The translations under genes were made by a program, and so were the position numbers. Under the pieces are notes generated by a model. It ran no database searches and had not been told where the DNA came from. It saw only the letters and a list, made by a program, of their open reading frames with translations. From positions 1 through 5,661 of the forward strand of contig JBBRMY010000158.1 of assembly GCA_038230595.1 (NCBI GenBank): 5,661 nucleotides of DNA. The letters run 5' to 3'. This document shows positions 1-5,086 of this stretch, one piece after another; position 1 is the stretch's first letter, and the number at the start of each line of letters is the position of its first letter. Source of the DNA: JBBRMY01 sp038230595 (GTDB lineage: Bacteria; Bacteroidota; Ignavibacteria; Tepidaquicellales; Tepidaquicellaceae).

Positions 1-490
1 ACGCATCTTTTAAGTTAAGCTTTTTTTCTAACTGCTTTTTTGTAAGACCGGTTTTCCCTTTTGATCTTACTGCTGAAATTATGTCATTATAGATTTCTTT
101 ATCAAGCCCTGAAACATCAAGCTTTTCGATATGTACATCAGTAAGCTTATAAAATCTTTCGAGTGTAAAATTAATCTTTCGGGGAATAGAGGAGAAAAGA
201 ACTTCTCCGATAGGAGCGAGATAATATGAAGATATCCACCGTGCAAATTCGATCAACTCAGGCTTAATTACACTTTCTTCATCAAGAATGCTTTTTATAT
301 ATTTTGGCTTATGAATGCCATCATAGTTTTTCATTACGTCTAATATGATCCCGGTCATCTGTCTTTTTCCAAAATCGACAAGTACCCTTTTCCCTGCTTC
401 AACTTCATTTACATAAAAGTCGGGGACTTTATATGTGAATGTAGAATCAAGAGGAACATTCAAAGCAATATTTACAAAACTTTCAGGCAT
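1..490 (-). CDS. priA: Primosomal protein N' (replication restart helicase PriA), N-terminal part, cut by window edge
   Basis: PriA is the cytoplasmic superfamily 2 DNA helicase that recognises stalled forks and reloads the replicative helicase. Only the first 163 codons lie in the window; the helicase and zinc-binding parts lie beyond position 1. The start is the ATG at 488-490, from which the protein reads MPESFVNIALNVPLDSTFTY. The early pattern of V-x-I-A-L-x-V-P-L-D-x-T-F-x-Y, then GKRVLVDFGKRQMTGIILDV (about residues 33-52), is the typical 3'-DNA-binding domain of PriA. FARWISSYYLAPIGEVLFSS (about 83-102) matches the conserved W-x-x-x-Y-Y-x-x-P-x-G-E-V segment. The stretch after about residue 110, ending in LTKKQLEKKLNLKDA, fits the winged-helix domain. 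No Shine-Dalgarno sequence precedes the ATG. The gene is separated from the secreted-protein gene by a terminator and is probably its own transcription unit. The identification rests on recognised family motifs and is firm. Confidence 0.93.
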   Translation of the reverse strand, partial: MPESFVNIALNVPLDSTFTYKVPDFYVNEVEAGKRVLVDFGKRQMTGIILDVMKNYDGIHKPKYIKSILDEESVIKPELIEFARWISSYYLAPIGEVLFSSIPRKINFTLERFYKLTDVHIEKLDVSGLDKEIYNDIISAVRSKGKTGLTKKQLEKKLNLKDA

Positions 491-528
491 GAGTTGGAAA
501 ATACATAATTAGGATGAACAATTGTAGG

Positions 529-547
529 GACATCATATTATGATGTC
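529..547. promoter_or_regulatory. Inverted repeat GACATCAT-3 nt-ATGATGTC upstream of priA
   Basis: Perfect 8-bp arms at 529-536 and 540-547 surround a 3-nt spacer, 39-57 bases upstream of the priA ATG. No T-run follows on either strand within a few bases, so it is not a classic terminator. Its position suits an operator or a structured 5' leader for priA; that role is inferred. No clear promoter boxes were found next to it. Confidence 0.4.
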
Positions 548-555
548 AGCATTAT

Positions 556-590
556 AAAAAAAAACGTTCCCACGCTGGAGCATAGGAACG
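556..590 (-). terminator. Rho-independent terminator built on a CGTTCC...GGAACG palindrome
   Basis: On the minus strand a 12-bp stem (565-576 against 579-590) with two C-A mismatches is followed directly by nine T (556-564). It lies about 45 bases behind the stop codon of the secreted-protein gene and would end its transcript before priA. Both mismatches are single transitions away from a perfect palindrome. The stem sequence resembles, from memory, a palindrome of the form CGTTCCCACGCT...AGCGTGGGAACG that is scattered in many bacterial genomes. It may therefore be a dispersed repeat doing a terminator's job. Confidence 0.6.
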
Positions 591-615
591 AGAAATTATT
601 TTGGAACGAGAAATT
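585..615. repeat. Two direct copies of GGAACGAGAAATT
   Basis: Identical 13-base copies lie at 585-597 and 603-615, a period of 18 bases. The first copy begins inside the right arm of the terminator palindrome, so the array looks like a duplicated edge of that palindromic element. Confidence 0.6.
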
Positions 616-636
616 TTTAAATGATAGAACCGGATC

Positions 637-1038
637 TTATCTGTACTGAATCCTGATCTGTCCTGATGCAAGCATGTAGTCGCTGGTATCATAAACATAA
701 ATGTTATATGTTCCTGATGAATAAAATGTTACCTGCTTGTAGAAATAATCCCAGCTAAGCTCTGTATCCTGATAAATTGTATTGTCAAACTTTTCATTAC
801 CGTAACTATCCAGCTTGAAGATATCATATTTTACTGATCTGCTGTTAAGCTTATAAGGCAGGTTTACAAGAAAATACAAATAGCCGCCGCCTGAACCGAT
901 ATTAAATGTTGAGCTGTATCCGATAGGTGTTCCTTTTGAATCAACATCTTCACAAAAAGAAAGTGACTGAGCTTGCGCAAAAGAATTTAATGCAAAGATA
1001 AGAGCCAATGCATAAACTAAGGTGTAAAGTTTTTTCAT
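637..1038 (-). CDS. Small secreted or periplasmic protein of unknown function, 133 aa
   Basis: I do not recognise a named family. The start is the ATG at 1036-1038. The first 23 residues form a clear Sec signal peptide: two lysines, a hydrophobic core of Leu/Ala/Ile/Val/Phe, and a cleavage site of the form A-Q-A before Q24. The mature part is about 110 residues, rich in Tyr, Phe, Ser, Thr and Gly, with alternating hydrophobic and polar residues that suggest a beta-sandwich. Landmarks are a single cysteine at residue 29 (FCEDVD), the GSGGGYLYFLV segment, a W-D-Y-F-Y-K motif, and GTYNIYVYDTSDYMLASGQI at the C-terminal end. With one cysteine well inside the mature N-terminus and no lipobox, it is probably soluble and not a lipoprotein. 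There is no anchor or sorting domain. The gap of 95 bases to the symporter stop and its own terminator suggest a separate unit. No Shine-Dalgarno sequence is seen; the leader is A-rich. Confidence 0.8.
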   Translation of the reverse strand: MKKLYTLVYALALIFALNSFAQAQSLSFCEDVDSKGTPIGYSSTFNIGSGGGYLYFLVNLPYKLNSRSVKYDIFKLDSYGNEKFDNTIYQDTELSWDYFYKQVTFYSSGTYNIYVYDTSDYMLASGQIRIQYR

Positions 1039-1133
1039 GGTTTTAGTTTTAATTTTAAATAATAGATTAATTGAGTGATTGATGAACTTTATACTTCATT
1101 TTCCGCTGCAGGTTTCAAATTATGTACAAAAAA

Positions 1134-2636
1134 TTATACATCATTTGCCTTACCTTTACTTGGGAACGCGAATATTGTAAATGTAGCTGTTATAAAAGTA
1201 ATTAAAACTCCGAAAAACGTGAACCATGTCAGATTTAAGGCAGGAATTATATTGAATTTAGGCAAAATAAACAATGATGCCAGTATCAAAATTGTCACCG
1301 AATATGAAATAATTGCATCTTTTAGTCTGGCTTTTTTATATGCAACACCCAAAAGAAATACTCCCAGTAATCCTCCATATATCAGAGATTGTATCTTCAA
1401 AGCATAATCAACAGCGGGATTTCTTTCATCCTGAAAAAGAAGTCCGGAACCAATAATAACAATTCCCCAGAACATCGTCGCATATCTCGAATACTTCAGT
1501 TCCTTATTAGGATCTTCTGCAGTGTTTTTTACTTTCAATAGATCAAGTACAGTCGTTGAAGCAAGCGCATTAAAAGCTGAAGAGAGAGTAGACATCGAAG
1601 CAGAAAGCAAGCCGGCTACCACAAGCCCGGACAAACCTACAGGCATACTTTCAATAATGAATTTCGGGAATATCTCATCTGATTTTGTTAACAAATACTC
1701 ACCGATCTTTAAGCCATGAAAATCAGCACCCTGATATAATGCATAAATCATAATTCCAAGAACAAGGAACATTGCAAACTGAAGGAACACAATAATACCG
1801 CTACCGATGATAGCCTTCTGTGCATCCTTTTTTGTATGACATGAAAGCAGCCGTTGCACCATCATCTGATCTGTGCCATGAGATGCCATAGATAAGAATG
1901 CTCCGCCCAGGATACCTCCCAATGCATTATAAGGTCCGGTGAAGAAATTACTAATGCTGTCGAATTTAAAATTAAATATCTGGAATTTATTTCCAGGTGC
2001 TGCAAATTGTGTTACGTCGCTCCACCCATGAGGCAGTAACTGATAAATAATAATTATTGAAGCGATCGCTCCCAGCAGATAAATAAAAAGCTGAACAACA
2101 TCAGTCCAGATTATAGCCTTAATTCCACCGATATAAGAATATATAAGAGTAACAACGCTGATAATGATAATGCATTCAAAATAACTGAATCCGGTTATGA
2201 ATTTTATAGGGATGGCAGTAATGAAAAGCCGTACACCGTTAGCAAGAATTCCAAGAATGATGAATGTTATCGATGCATATTTTCTCATTGGTTCTCCGAA
2301 ACGGTTGCCTAAGAATTCATATGCTGTTTTGATCTCGCCTTTATAATATCTCGGTACTAAAATTACTGCAACAAGTATCCTGCCGATAATATATCCCAAA
2401 GCAAGCTGCAGAAAGTTCATATTGGTTATATATGCCAGTCCCGGAATGCTGATAAAAGTAAGAGTGCTGGTTTCGGTTGCAACAATTGAAAAGCAGACAG
2501 ACCACCAGGACATTTTCTGCGATCCCAGAAAATAGTCATTTGCCGACTTTTGCTTGCCGGATAAAATAATACCGAACATAGCTACACCTATGAGGTAAAC
2601 TACAACAATTACGTAATCAATTGGTGAAAATTGCAT
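1134..2636 (-). CDS. Sodium:solute symporter, SSS (SLC5-like) family, 500 aa
   Basis: Integral inner-membrane carrier that couples Na+ entry to uptake of an organic or inorganic solute. The 500 residues contain about 13 hydrophobic segments, the usual count and length for the family. The first helix is at about 6-25. The unwound-helix region ETSTLTFISIPG is at 55-66, a form seen in the iodide/multivitamin-like branch. The SSS signature segment YSYIGGIKAIIWTDVVQLF is at 166-184. HGTDQMMVQRLL is at 253-264, and the Na+-site helix with S349/T350 lies in ASMSTLSSAFNALASTT (346-362). The C-terminal tail is short and basic. The start ATG (2634-2636) shares a base with the hydrolase stop codon, so translation is probably coupled. 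The substrate cannot be called; the branch includes carboxylate, vitamin, iodide and sugar-acid carriers. No frameshift or truncation is visible. Confidence 0.92.
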   Translation of the reverse strand: MQFSPIDYVIVVVYLIGVAMFGIILSGKQKSANDYFLGSQKMSWWSVCFSIVATETSTLTFISIPGLAYITNMNFLQLALGYIIGRILVAVILVPRYYKGEIKTAYEFLGNRFGEPMRKYASITFIILGILANGVRLFITAIPIKFITGFSYFECIIIISVVTLIYSYIGGIKAIIWTDVVQLFIYLLGAIASIIIIYQLLPHGWSDVTQFAAPGNKFQIFNFKFDSISNFFTGPYNALGGILGGAFLSMASHGTDQMMVQRLLSCHTKKDAQKAIIGSGIIVFLQFAMFLVLGIMIYALYQGADFHGLKIGEYLLTKSDEIFPKFIIESMPVGLSGLVVAGLLSASMSTLSSAFNALASTTVLDLLKVKNTAEDPNKELKYSRYATMFWGIVIIGSGLLFQDERNPAVDYALKIQSLIYGGLLGVFLLGVAYKKARLKDAIISYSVTILILASLFILPKFNIIPALNLTWFTFFGVLITFITATFTIFAFPSKGKANDV

Positions 2637-3490
2637 TAATTATTGTTTAGTGAGAATTTTTCAGAAAGGAAATATCCTTTTTCACCGAAAGCTATCTTGC
2701 CGCATTCGTGATAAGGATCGTGTTCAAACATTACAGTATAATTTTTATCCGAAATTTCTTTAAGTATTTTTCCCTTTTCTTCGAGCGTTGTCAAAGGAAA
2801 AAGATCATATCCCATAATGTAAGGCAAAGGTATATGAGCAGCCGTCGGGACCAGATCTGCCATATACATTAAAGTATTTTCTCCGTCAGAAATTTTTAAC
2901 AGCTGCATATTAGAAGTATGACCATTTACAGGCACCAGTTTTATATTTTTATCAAAATCAGTTTCCCCGTCTATTAATTTCAAAACTTTTTTCTCTTCAA
3001 GAGGCTTATAGTTCTCCGGAAAAAAGCTTGCTTTATCTCTTTCAGTCGGATTCAATGCCCATTCGTAATGCTTTTTCTGAACATGATATGTTGCATTAGG
3101 GTAAGAGATCTTTAAAGTCTTATCCTCATCATAATAAGTATTTCCGCCGCAATGGTCAAAGTGGAGATGAGTTAATATTACATCAGTAATATCTTCTCTG
3201 CTATATCCAAGCTCTTTCAAAGAATTTTCAAGAGTGAACTTTGAATAATCAACATCGTATATCTTATTTATCTTTTCCGAAAGCTTATAACCTATTCCGG
3301 TATCGACTAATATTTTTTTATCTTTACTAACAAGCAGAATGGCACGTGTGCACATATCCATTCTGTTCTTATCATCATTAGGAGTAAGCTTGCTCCAGAG
3401 AGTTTTCGGAACAACTCCAAACATAGCTCCTCCGTCAAGCTTAAAAAGACCCGTCTGTACGGAATGAATTTTATAATCCCCTATCTGCAT
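2636..3490 (-). CDS. MBL-fold metallo-hydrolase, YtnP-like (putative lactonase/esterase), 284 aa
   Basis: Predicted dinuclear-zinc hydrolase of the metallo-beta-lactamase fold, cytoplasmic (no signal peptide). Counted from the ATG at 3488-3490, the protein has LDGGAMFGVVPKTLW (about 18-32) and the zinc motif THLHFDH with H108, H110, D112 and H113. The third ligand is H191 in GHTSN, the bridging aspartate D212 is in MADLVPT, and H257 is in EHDP. The LDGGAMFG-VPK opening and the MADL-PT-AH pattern match my memory of Bacillus YtnP, a quorum-quenching lactonase; activity on a lactone here is inferred. The frame stays open upstream to an ATG at 3613 (325 aa). The extra 41 residues show no family match and the stretch contains a palindrome and weak promoter boxes, so I prefer 3490. 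Neither start has a Shine-Dalgarno sequence. Its stop overlaps the symporter start by one base, so the two form an operon. Confidence 0.88.
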   Translation of the reverse strand: MQIGDYKIHSVQTGLFKLDGGAMFGVVPKTLWSKLTPNDDKNRMDMCTRAILLVSKDKKILVDTGIGYKLSEKINKIYDVDYSKFTLENSLKELGYSREDITDVILTHLHFDHCGGNTYYDEDKTLKISYPNATYHVQKKHYEWALNPTERDKASFFPENYKPLEEKKVLKLIDGETDFDKNIKLVPVNGHTSNMQLLKISDGENTLMYMADLVPTAAHIPLPYIMGYDLFPLTTLEEKGKILKEISDKNYTVMFEHDPYHECGKIAFGEKGYFLSEKFSLNNN

Positions 3491-3527
3491 TTGAAAAATA
3501 TTAAAGCAATTTAAATAAACATTGATT

Positions 3528-3560
3528 GAAATAGTAGGAAGATTCGTTGCAGTTGCAACG
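3528..3560 (-). promoter_or_regulatory. Palindrome CGTTGCA-GT-TGCAACG with overlapping promoter-like boxes
   Basis: Perfect 7-bp arms (3545-3551, 3554-3560) with a 2-nt centre lie 55-70 bases upstream of the preferred hydrolase start. On the minus strand a TTG within the palindrome (3556-3558) is followed after 19 nt by TACTATTTC (3528-3536). This is a partial match to the Bacteroidota TTTG/TAnnTTTG pair. A palindrome across the upstream box and spacer is where a repressor would sit. The palindrome is seen directly; the promoter and operator roles are inferred and the boxes are imperfect. Confidence 0.35.
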
Positions 3561-3661
3561 GACATTTTTTGAGACAACTTAATTTTGATGTACATATTAG
3601 CATAATGTTCCATCCAATTTAAAACAAGAAATAGTAATGTTTAACCTTTCACCTTTAAAAA

Positions 3662-3700
3662 GGATATAGTTATCCCAAGAAAGGTGTTTAGTCTTTTTTT
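3662..3700 (+). repeat. 39-nt repeat element, copy 1 (GGATATAGT...CTTTTTTT)
   Basis: This copy aligns without gaps to 4477-4515, with 32 of 39 bases identical. It opens with GGATATAGT, has TCCC-x-AGAAAGG in the middle and ends in seven T. In this copy CACCTTT at 3650-3656 can pair with AAAGGTG at 3680-3686, giving a stem followed by the T-run. On the plus strand that resembles a terminator, although no plus-strand gene precedes it. Both copies have the same orientation. Confidence 0.65.
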
Positions 3701-3795
3701 AAGCATTGGACTTCCTATGAAAAAATTAAGGAATTTGGAATATGTTAAAAGAACCGGAAGACAATAAACTTCTGCCACCTCCGTACCCTTTTATT

Positions 3796-3812
3796 TTCCT
3801 TCAATGAAGGAA
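3796..3812. repeat. Perfect palindrome TTCCTTCA-A-TGAAGGAA
   Basis: Eight-base arms surround a single central A. It is followed on the plus strand by TTTT and on the minus strand by an A/T-rich stretch, so it could end transcription weakly on either strand. The stop codon (3805-3807) of a 21-codon proline-rich ORF that starts at 3742 falls within it. Confidence 0.5.
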
Positions 3813-3941
3813 TTTTGCCAAAGGATGAAAGCCTGATGATCTATTCCCTTTCTTTTATTCAAGCCGGGCTTTGAGCTCTTCGCATGCACCCATCTGCAGC
3901 TTTTTCTTTACCGGCTCCACCAACGAAGCCACTTTAATTTC

Positions 3942-3974
3942 TTAATATTATTCCAGACTACGAAACAATATTAA
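3942..3974. repeat. AT-rich inverted repeat TTAATATT...AATATTAA
   Basis: Perfect 8-base arms at 3942-3949 and 3967-3974 are separated by 17 bases. In DNA of this composition such a repeat could arise by chance; no function is assigned. Confidence 0.3.
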
Positions 3975-4068
3975 CTCATAACGGAGAGGACAAAATATTT
4001 ATTTGGTATTCGGAGCATGGTCATCAACAAAACGTAAGCATGAAGTCATAGTATGTTCATATTGTTTT

Positions 4069-4120
4069 TGGATGATCTCTCATCCATGCTGATCTCTCAG
4101 CGTTCTGCATCTCTGCAGAA
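4069..4120. repeat. Array of three abutting hairpins with identical TCTC/GAGA tetraloops, 17-nt period
   Basis: Hairpin 1 is TGGATGA-TCTC-TCATCCA (4069-4086, 7 bp). Hairpin 2 is GCTGA-TCTC-TCAGC (4088-4101, 5 bp, plus a T-G pair at 4087/4102). Hairpin 3 is TTCTGCA-TCTC-TGCAGAA (4103-4120, 7 bp). They touch with no free base between them. The shared core ATCTCT recurs at 4075, 4092 and 4109, exactly 17 bases apart, while the stems differ in sequence but all pair. On the minus strand every loop is GAGA, a GNRA tetraloop. Six T follow on the plus strand (4122-4127). The layout suggests a structured RNA or protein-binding array; it is not a CRISPR, because the units are far too short. No family known to me fits. 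Confidence 0.7.
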
Positions 4121-4135
4121 ATTTTTTAAAGAACG
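4121..4135 (+). repeat. 15-nt direct repeat ATTTTTTAAAGAACG, copy 1
   Basis: An exact match recurs at 4604-4618 in the same orientation, 483 bases away. This copy starts on the base after the triple-hairpin array, and its T-run makes that array terminator-like on the plus strand. A further small inverted repeat, GTGAT/ATCAC, follows at 4138-4154. Confidence 0.55.
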
Positions 4136-4287
4136 AGGTGATTGATCAGATCACAGGGTATTATATGATTAAATTATCTGTAGAACCATGATGCCTAAAT
4201 GAAGGGATCAATATATTTATTATACTACAGTATTTTTAAAAGCTAAAGTCAGCGGTGTTATTGTATTTACCGGAGAACCACCCCCTG

Positions 4288-4313
4288 CCCCCTCCTTGAA
4301 AATAAGGAGGGGG
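4288..4313. repeat. Ten-base-pair perfect hairpin CCCCCTCCTT-6 nt-AAGGAGGGGG
   Basis: The arms at 4288-4297 and 4304-4313 pair perfectly around GAAAAT. CACCCCCTG just upstream adds to a C-rich left flank. It resembles, from memory, C-rich palindromes scattered through intergenic DNA of Bacteroidota-like genomes. No gene flanks it closely enough to call it a terminator. Confidence 0.65.
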
Positions 4314-4345
4314 ATATTAGAGAGGTTTTTTGTTACAAACAGGTC

Positions 4346-4437
4346 ACCCCTACGGGGTTTAGCTTTATTAAGATTAAAACAAAAGCTGTGAAAAATAAAA
4401 GCTCTCCGATGCATTCGCATCGAACCCCTACGGGGTT
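4346..4437. repeat. Composite palindromic element bounded by two CCCCTACGGGG hairpins
   Basis: ACCCC-TAC-GGGGT (4346-4358) and AACCCC-TAC-GGGGTT (4423-4437) are two near-identical hairpins about 78 bases apart. Immediately before the second sits CGATGC-ATTC-GCATCG (4407-4422), so two stems abut. Between them AGCTTT (4361-4366) can pair with AAAGCT (4382-4387). The second CCCC hairpin ends in TTTT, giving a weak plus-strand terminator shape. The repeated caps suggest a small dispersed element of the REP/MITE type without a coding sequence. Confidence 0.55.
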
Positions 4438-4476
4438 TTGGTTATATGAATCTTGTATTAAGCATATTTTAAAATT

Positions 4477-4515
4477 GGATATAGTAGTCCCGAGAAAGGG
4501 ATTTAAACTTTTTTT
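4477..4515 (+). repeat. 39-nt repeat element, copy 2 (GGATATAGT...CTTTTTTT)
   Basis: This is the second copy of the element at 3662-3700, ungapped, with seven differences. Here AGTCCC (4486-4491) can pair with GGGATT (4498-4503, one G-T pair) around GAGAAA. TTTAAAC or similar and seven T follow, giving a small terminator-like hairpin that copy 1 does not form in the same way. Confidence 0.65.
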
Positions 4516-4533
4516 GGTTATTAAGTAACTGAA

Positions 4534-4587
4534 TCCCCGAGTTACCAATGGATTCCAGCTAAAAGCATGCTGGAATGACAGCGGGGA
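4534..4587. repeat. Nested inverted repeat: TCCCCG...CGGGGA around ATTCCAGC...GCTGGAAT
   Basis: The outer arms are 4534-4539 and 4582-4587 (6 bp). The inner arms are 4552-4559 and 4569-4576 (8 bp, perfect) with a 9-nt loop. The inner part with GGAATGACA resembles, from memory, widespread intergenic palindromes of the ATTCC...GGAATGAC type. It lies between copy 2 of the 39-nt element and copy 2 of the 15-nt element. Confidence 0.6.
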
Positions 4588-4603
4588 AAATATTTTTAAA
4601 AAG

Positions 4604-4618
4604 ATTTTTTAAAGAACG
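4604..4618 (+). repeat. 15-nt direct repeat ATTTTTTAAAGAACG, copy 2
   Basis: Identical to 4121-4135. Both copies come shortly after a hairpin structure (directly after it in copy 1, 16 bases after it here), and both are followed by a G-rich trinucleotide. Confidence 0.55.
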
Positions 4619-4801
4619 GGTAAGAAAACAAAATAAATTTTGCCTACCCCTTGCACTTTTAGAATTACTCTATAGAGAATTATACAAAAGTACGAAAATT
4701 TAATTTAATGGCGTACTCTCACAAAGGATTTCTGCTTATTCAGATTTTTTGGGATCGACAACCTGCCGCCCGTGTTTTGGTTTCCAATGGTTACCGTTTC
4801 A

Positions 4802-4853
4802 GGAAAGATCTAAAACAAGATATAGAAGACCATTCTATATCTTAAACCTTTCC
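4802..4853. other. Strong two-tier hairpin, possible structured RNA element
   Basis: A perfect 11-bp inner stem, AAGATATAGAA (4817-4827) against TTCTATATCTT (4833-4843), closes a 5-nt loop GACCA. Six outer pairs, GGAAAG (4802-4807) and CTTTCC (4848-4853), extend it across internal loops of 9 and 4 nt. There is no T-run on either side, so this is not a terminator. It sits at the left of a GC-richer island and ends 9 bases before a short membrane-peptide ORF. Confidence 0.5.
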
Positions 4854-4862
4854 ATAGGGGTC

Positions 4863-4943
4863 ATGACAAAAACTTATTTCTTTTTGCTGTTCATATTTGC
4901 TTATATAATAACCGTATCGTATTTCTATAGTAATCGGAGCTAA
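4863..4943 (+). CDS. Possible 26-residue single-helix membrane peptide
   Basis: The short ORF MTKTYFFLLFIFAYIITVSY... has one hydrophobic helix at about residues 5-21 and a short polar tail ending NRS. AGGGG lies only 2 bases before the ATG, too close for a normal ribosome site, and the strong hairpin 4802-4853 lies just upstream. The size and shape are like those of type I toxins or small membrane subunits, but there is no homology I can name. A hydrophobic run can easily appear in T-rich DNA by chance. The upstream extension of this frame to an ATG at 4749 gives no better protein. Confidence 0.15.
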   Translation: MTKTYFFLLFIFAYIITVSYFYSNRS

Positions 4944-5054
4944 CATCTTCACATCCCTTACCTGCTACTCCCAAGTATCCGAGCATTCCATACAGCTTAC
5001 AGTACTTTTCGTGTCTATGAGGAAGCAGATCCGACGAACTTGAGTAACAATGTT

Positions 5055-5086
5055 CGGTCCTAAGGTTCGAAGTGCTTTAAGGACCG
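5055..5086. other. Hairpin CGGTCCTAAG...CTTTAAGGACCG in GC-richer island
   Basis: CGGTCCT (5055-5061) pairs perfectly with AGGACCG (5080-5086), and AAG (5062-5064) pairs with CTT (5075-5077) across a 2-nt bulge. CGAAC (5035-5039) could instead pair with GTTCG (5052-5056), giving two mutually exclusive folds. No T-run follows. A structured RNA segment is possible, but no known RNA family was recognised. Confidence 0.4.

Noticed and set aside
1087..1119. TTTG/TTGAAA with TATAAAG upstream of the secreted-protein gene
   Set aside because: The spacing (22 nt from TTTG, 19 from TTGAAA) and the second box fit neither the Bacteroidota nor the sigma-70 consensus well; it remains only a possibility.
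1075..1407. Plus-strand open frame of 110 codons
   Set aside because: It lies opposite the symporter C-terminus, which has clear family motifs; the plus frame has no domain pattern and is an antisense shadow.
1522..1719. Plus-strand open frame of 65 codons
   Set aside because: Antisense to the Na+-site helix region of the symporter; no independent support.
4069..4120. CRISPR array
   Set aside because: The 17-nt units have differing stems and no constant repeat of 24-37 nt with unique spacers; no cas gene is present.
4220..4548. Two overlapping minus-strand open frames of 66 and 71 codons
   Set aside because: They translate the palindromic repeats (for example NPVGV appears twice, from the CCCCTACGGGG hairpins) and have no protein-like domain.
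3662..4618. Insertion sequence with terminal repeats
   Set aside because: The shared borders are direct, not inverted, repeats; no transposase frame and no target-site duplication could be seen.
4668..4677. Ten-base palindrome CTCTATAGAG
   Set aside because: Short and isolated; the outer bases do not extend the symmetry, so chance is adequate.
4685..4692. TACTTTTG on the minus strand, an exact match to the Bacteroidota TAnnTTTG box
   Set aside because: No TTTG lies 19-21 bases upstream (the nearest is 29 away) and no gene follows in that direction for 1 kb.
4749..4862. Upstream extension of the 26-residue ORF to ATG 4749
   Set aside because: The added residues are Cys/Arg/Phe-rich with no pattern and are coded by the 4802-4853 hairpin; a non-coding structure explains it better.
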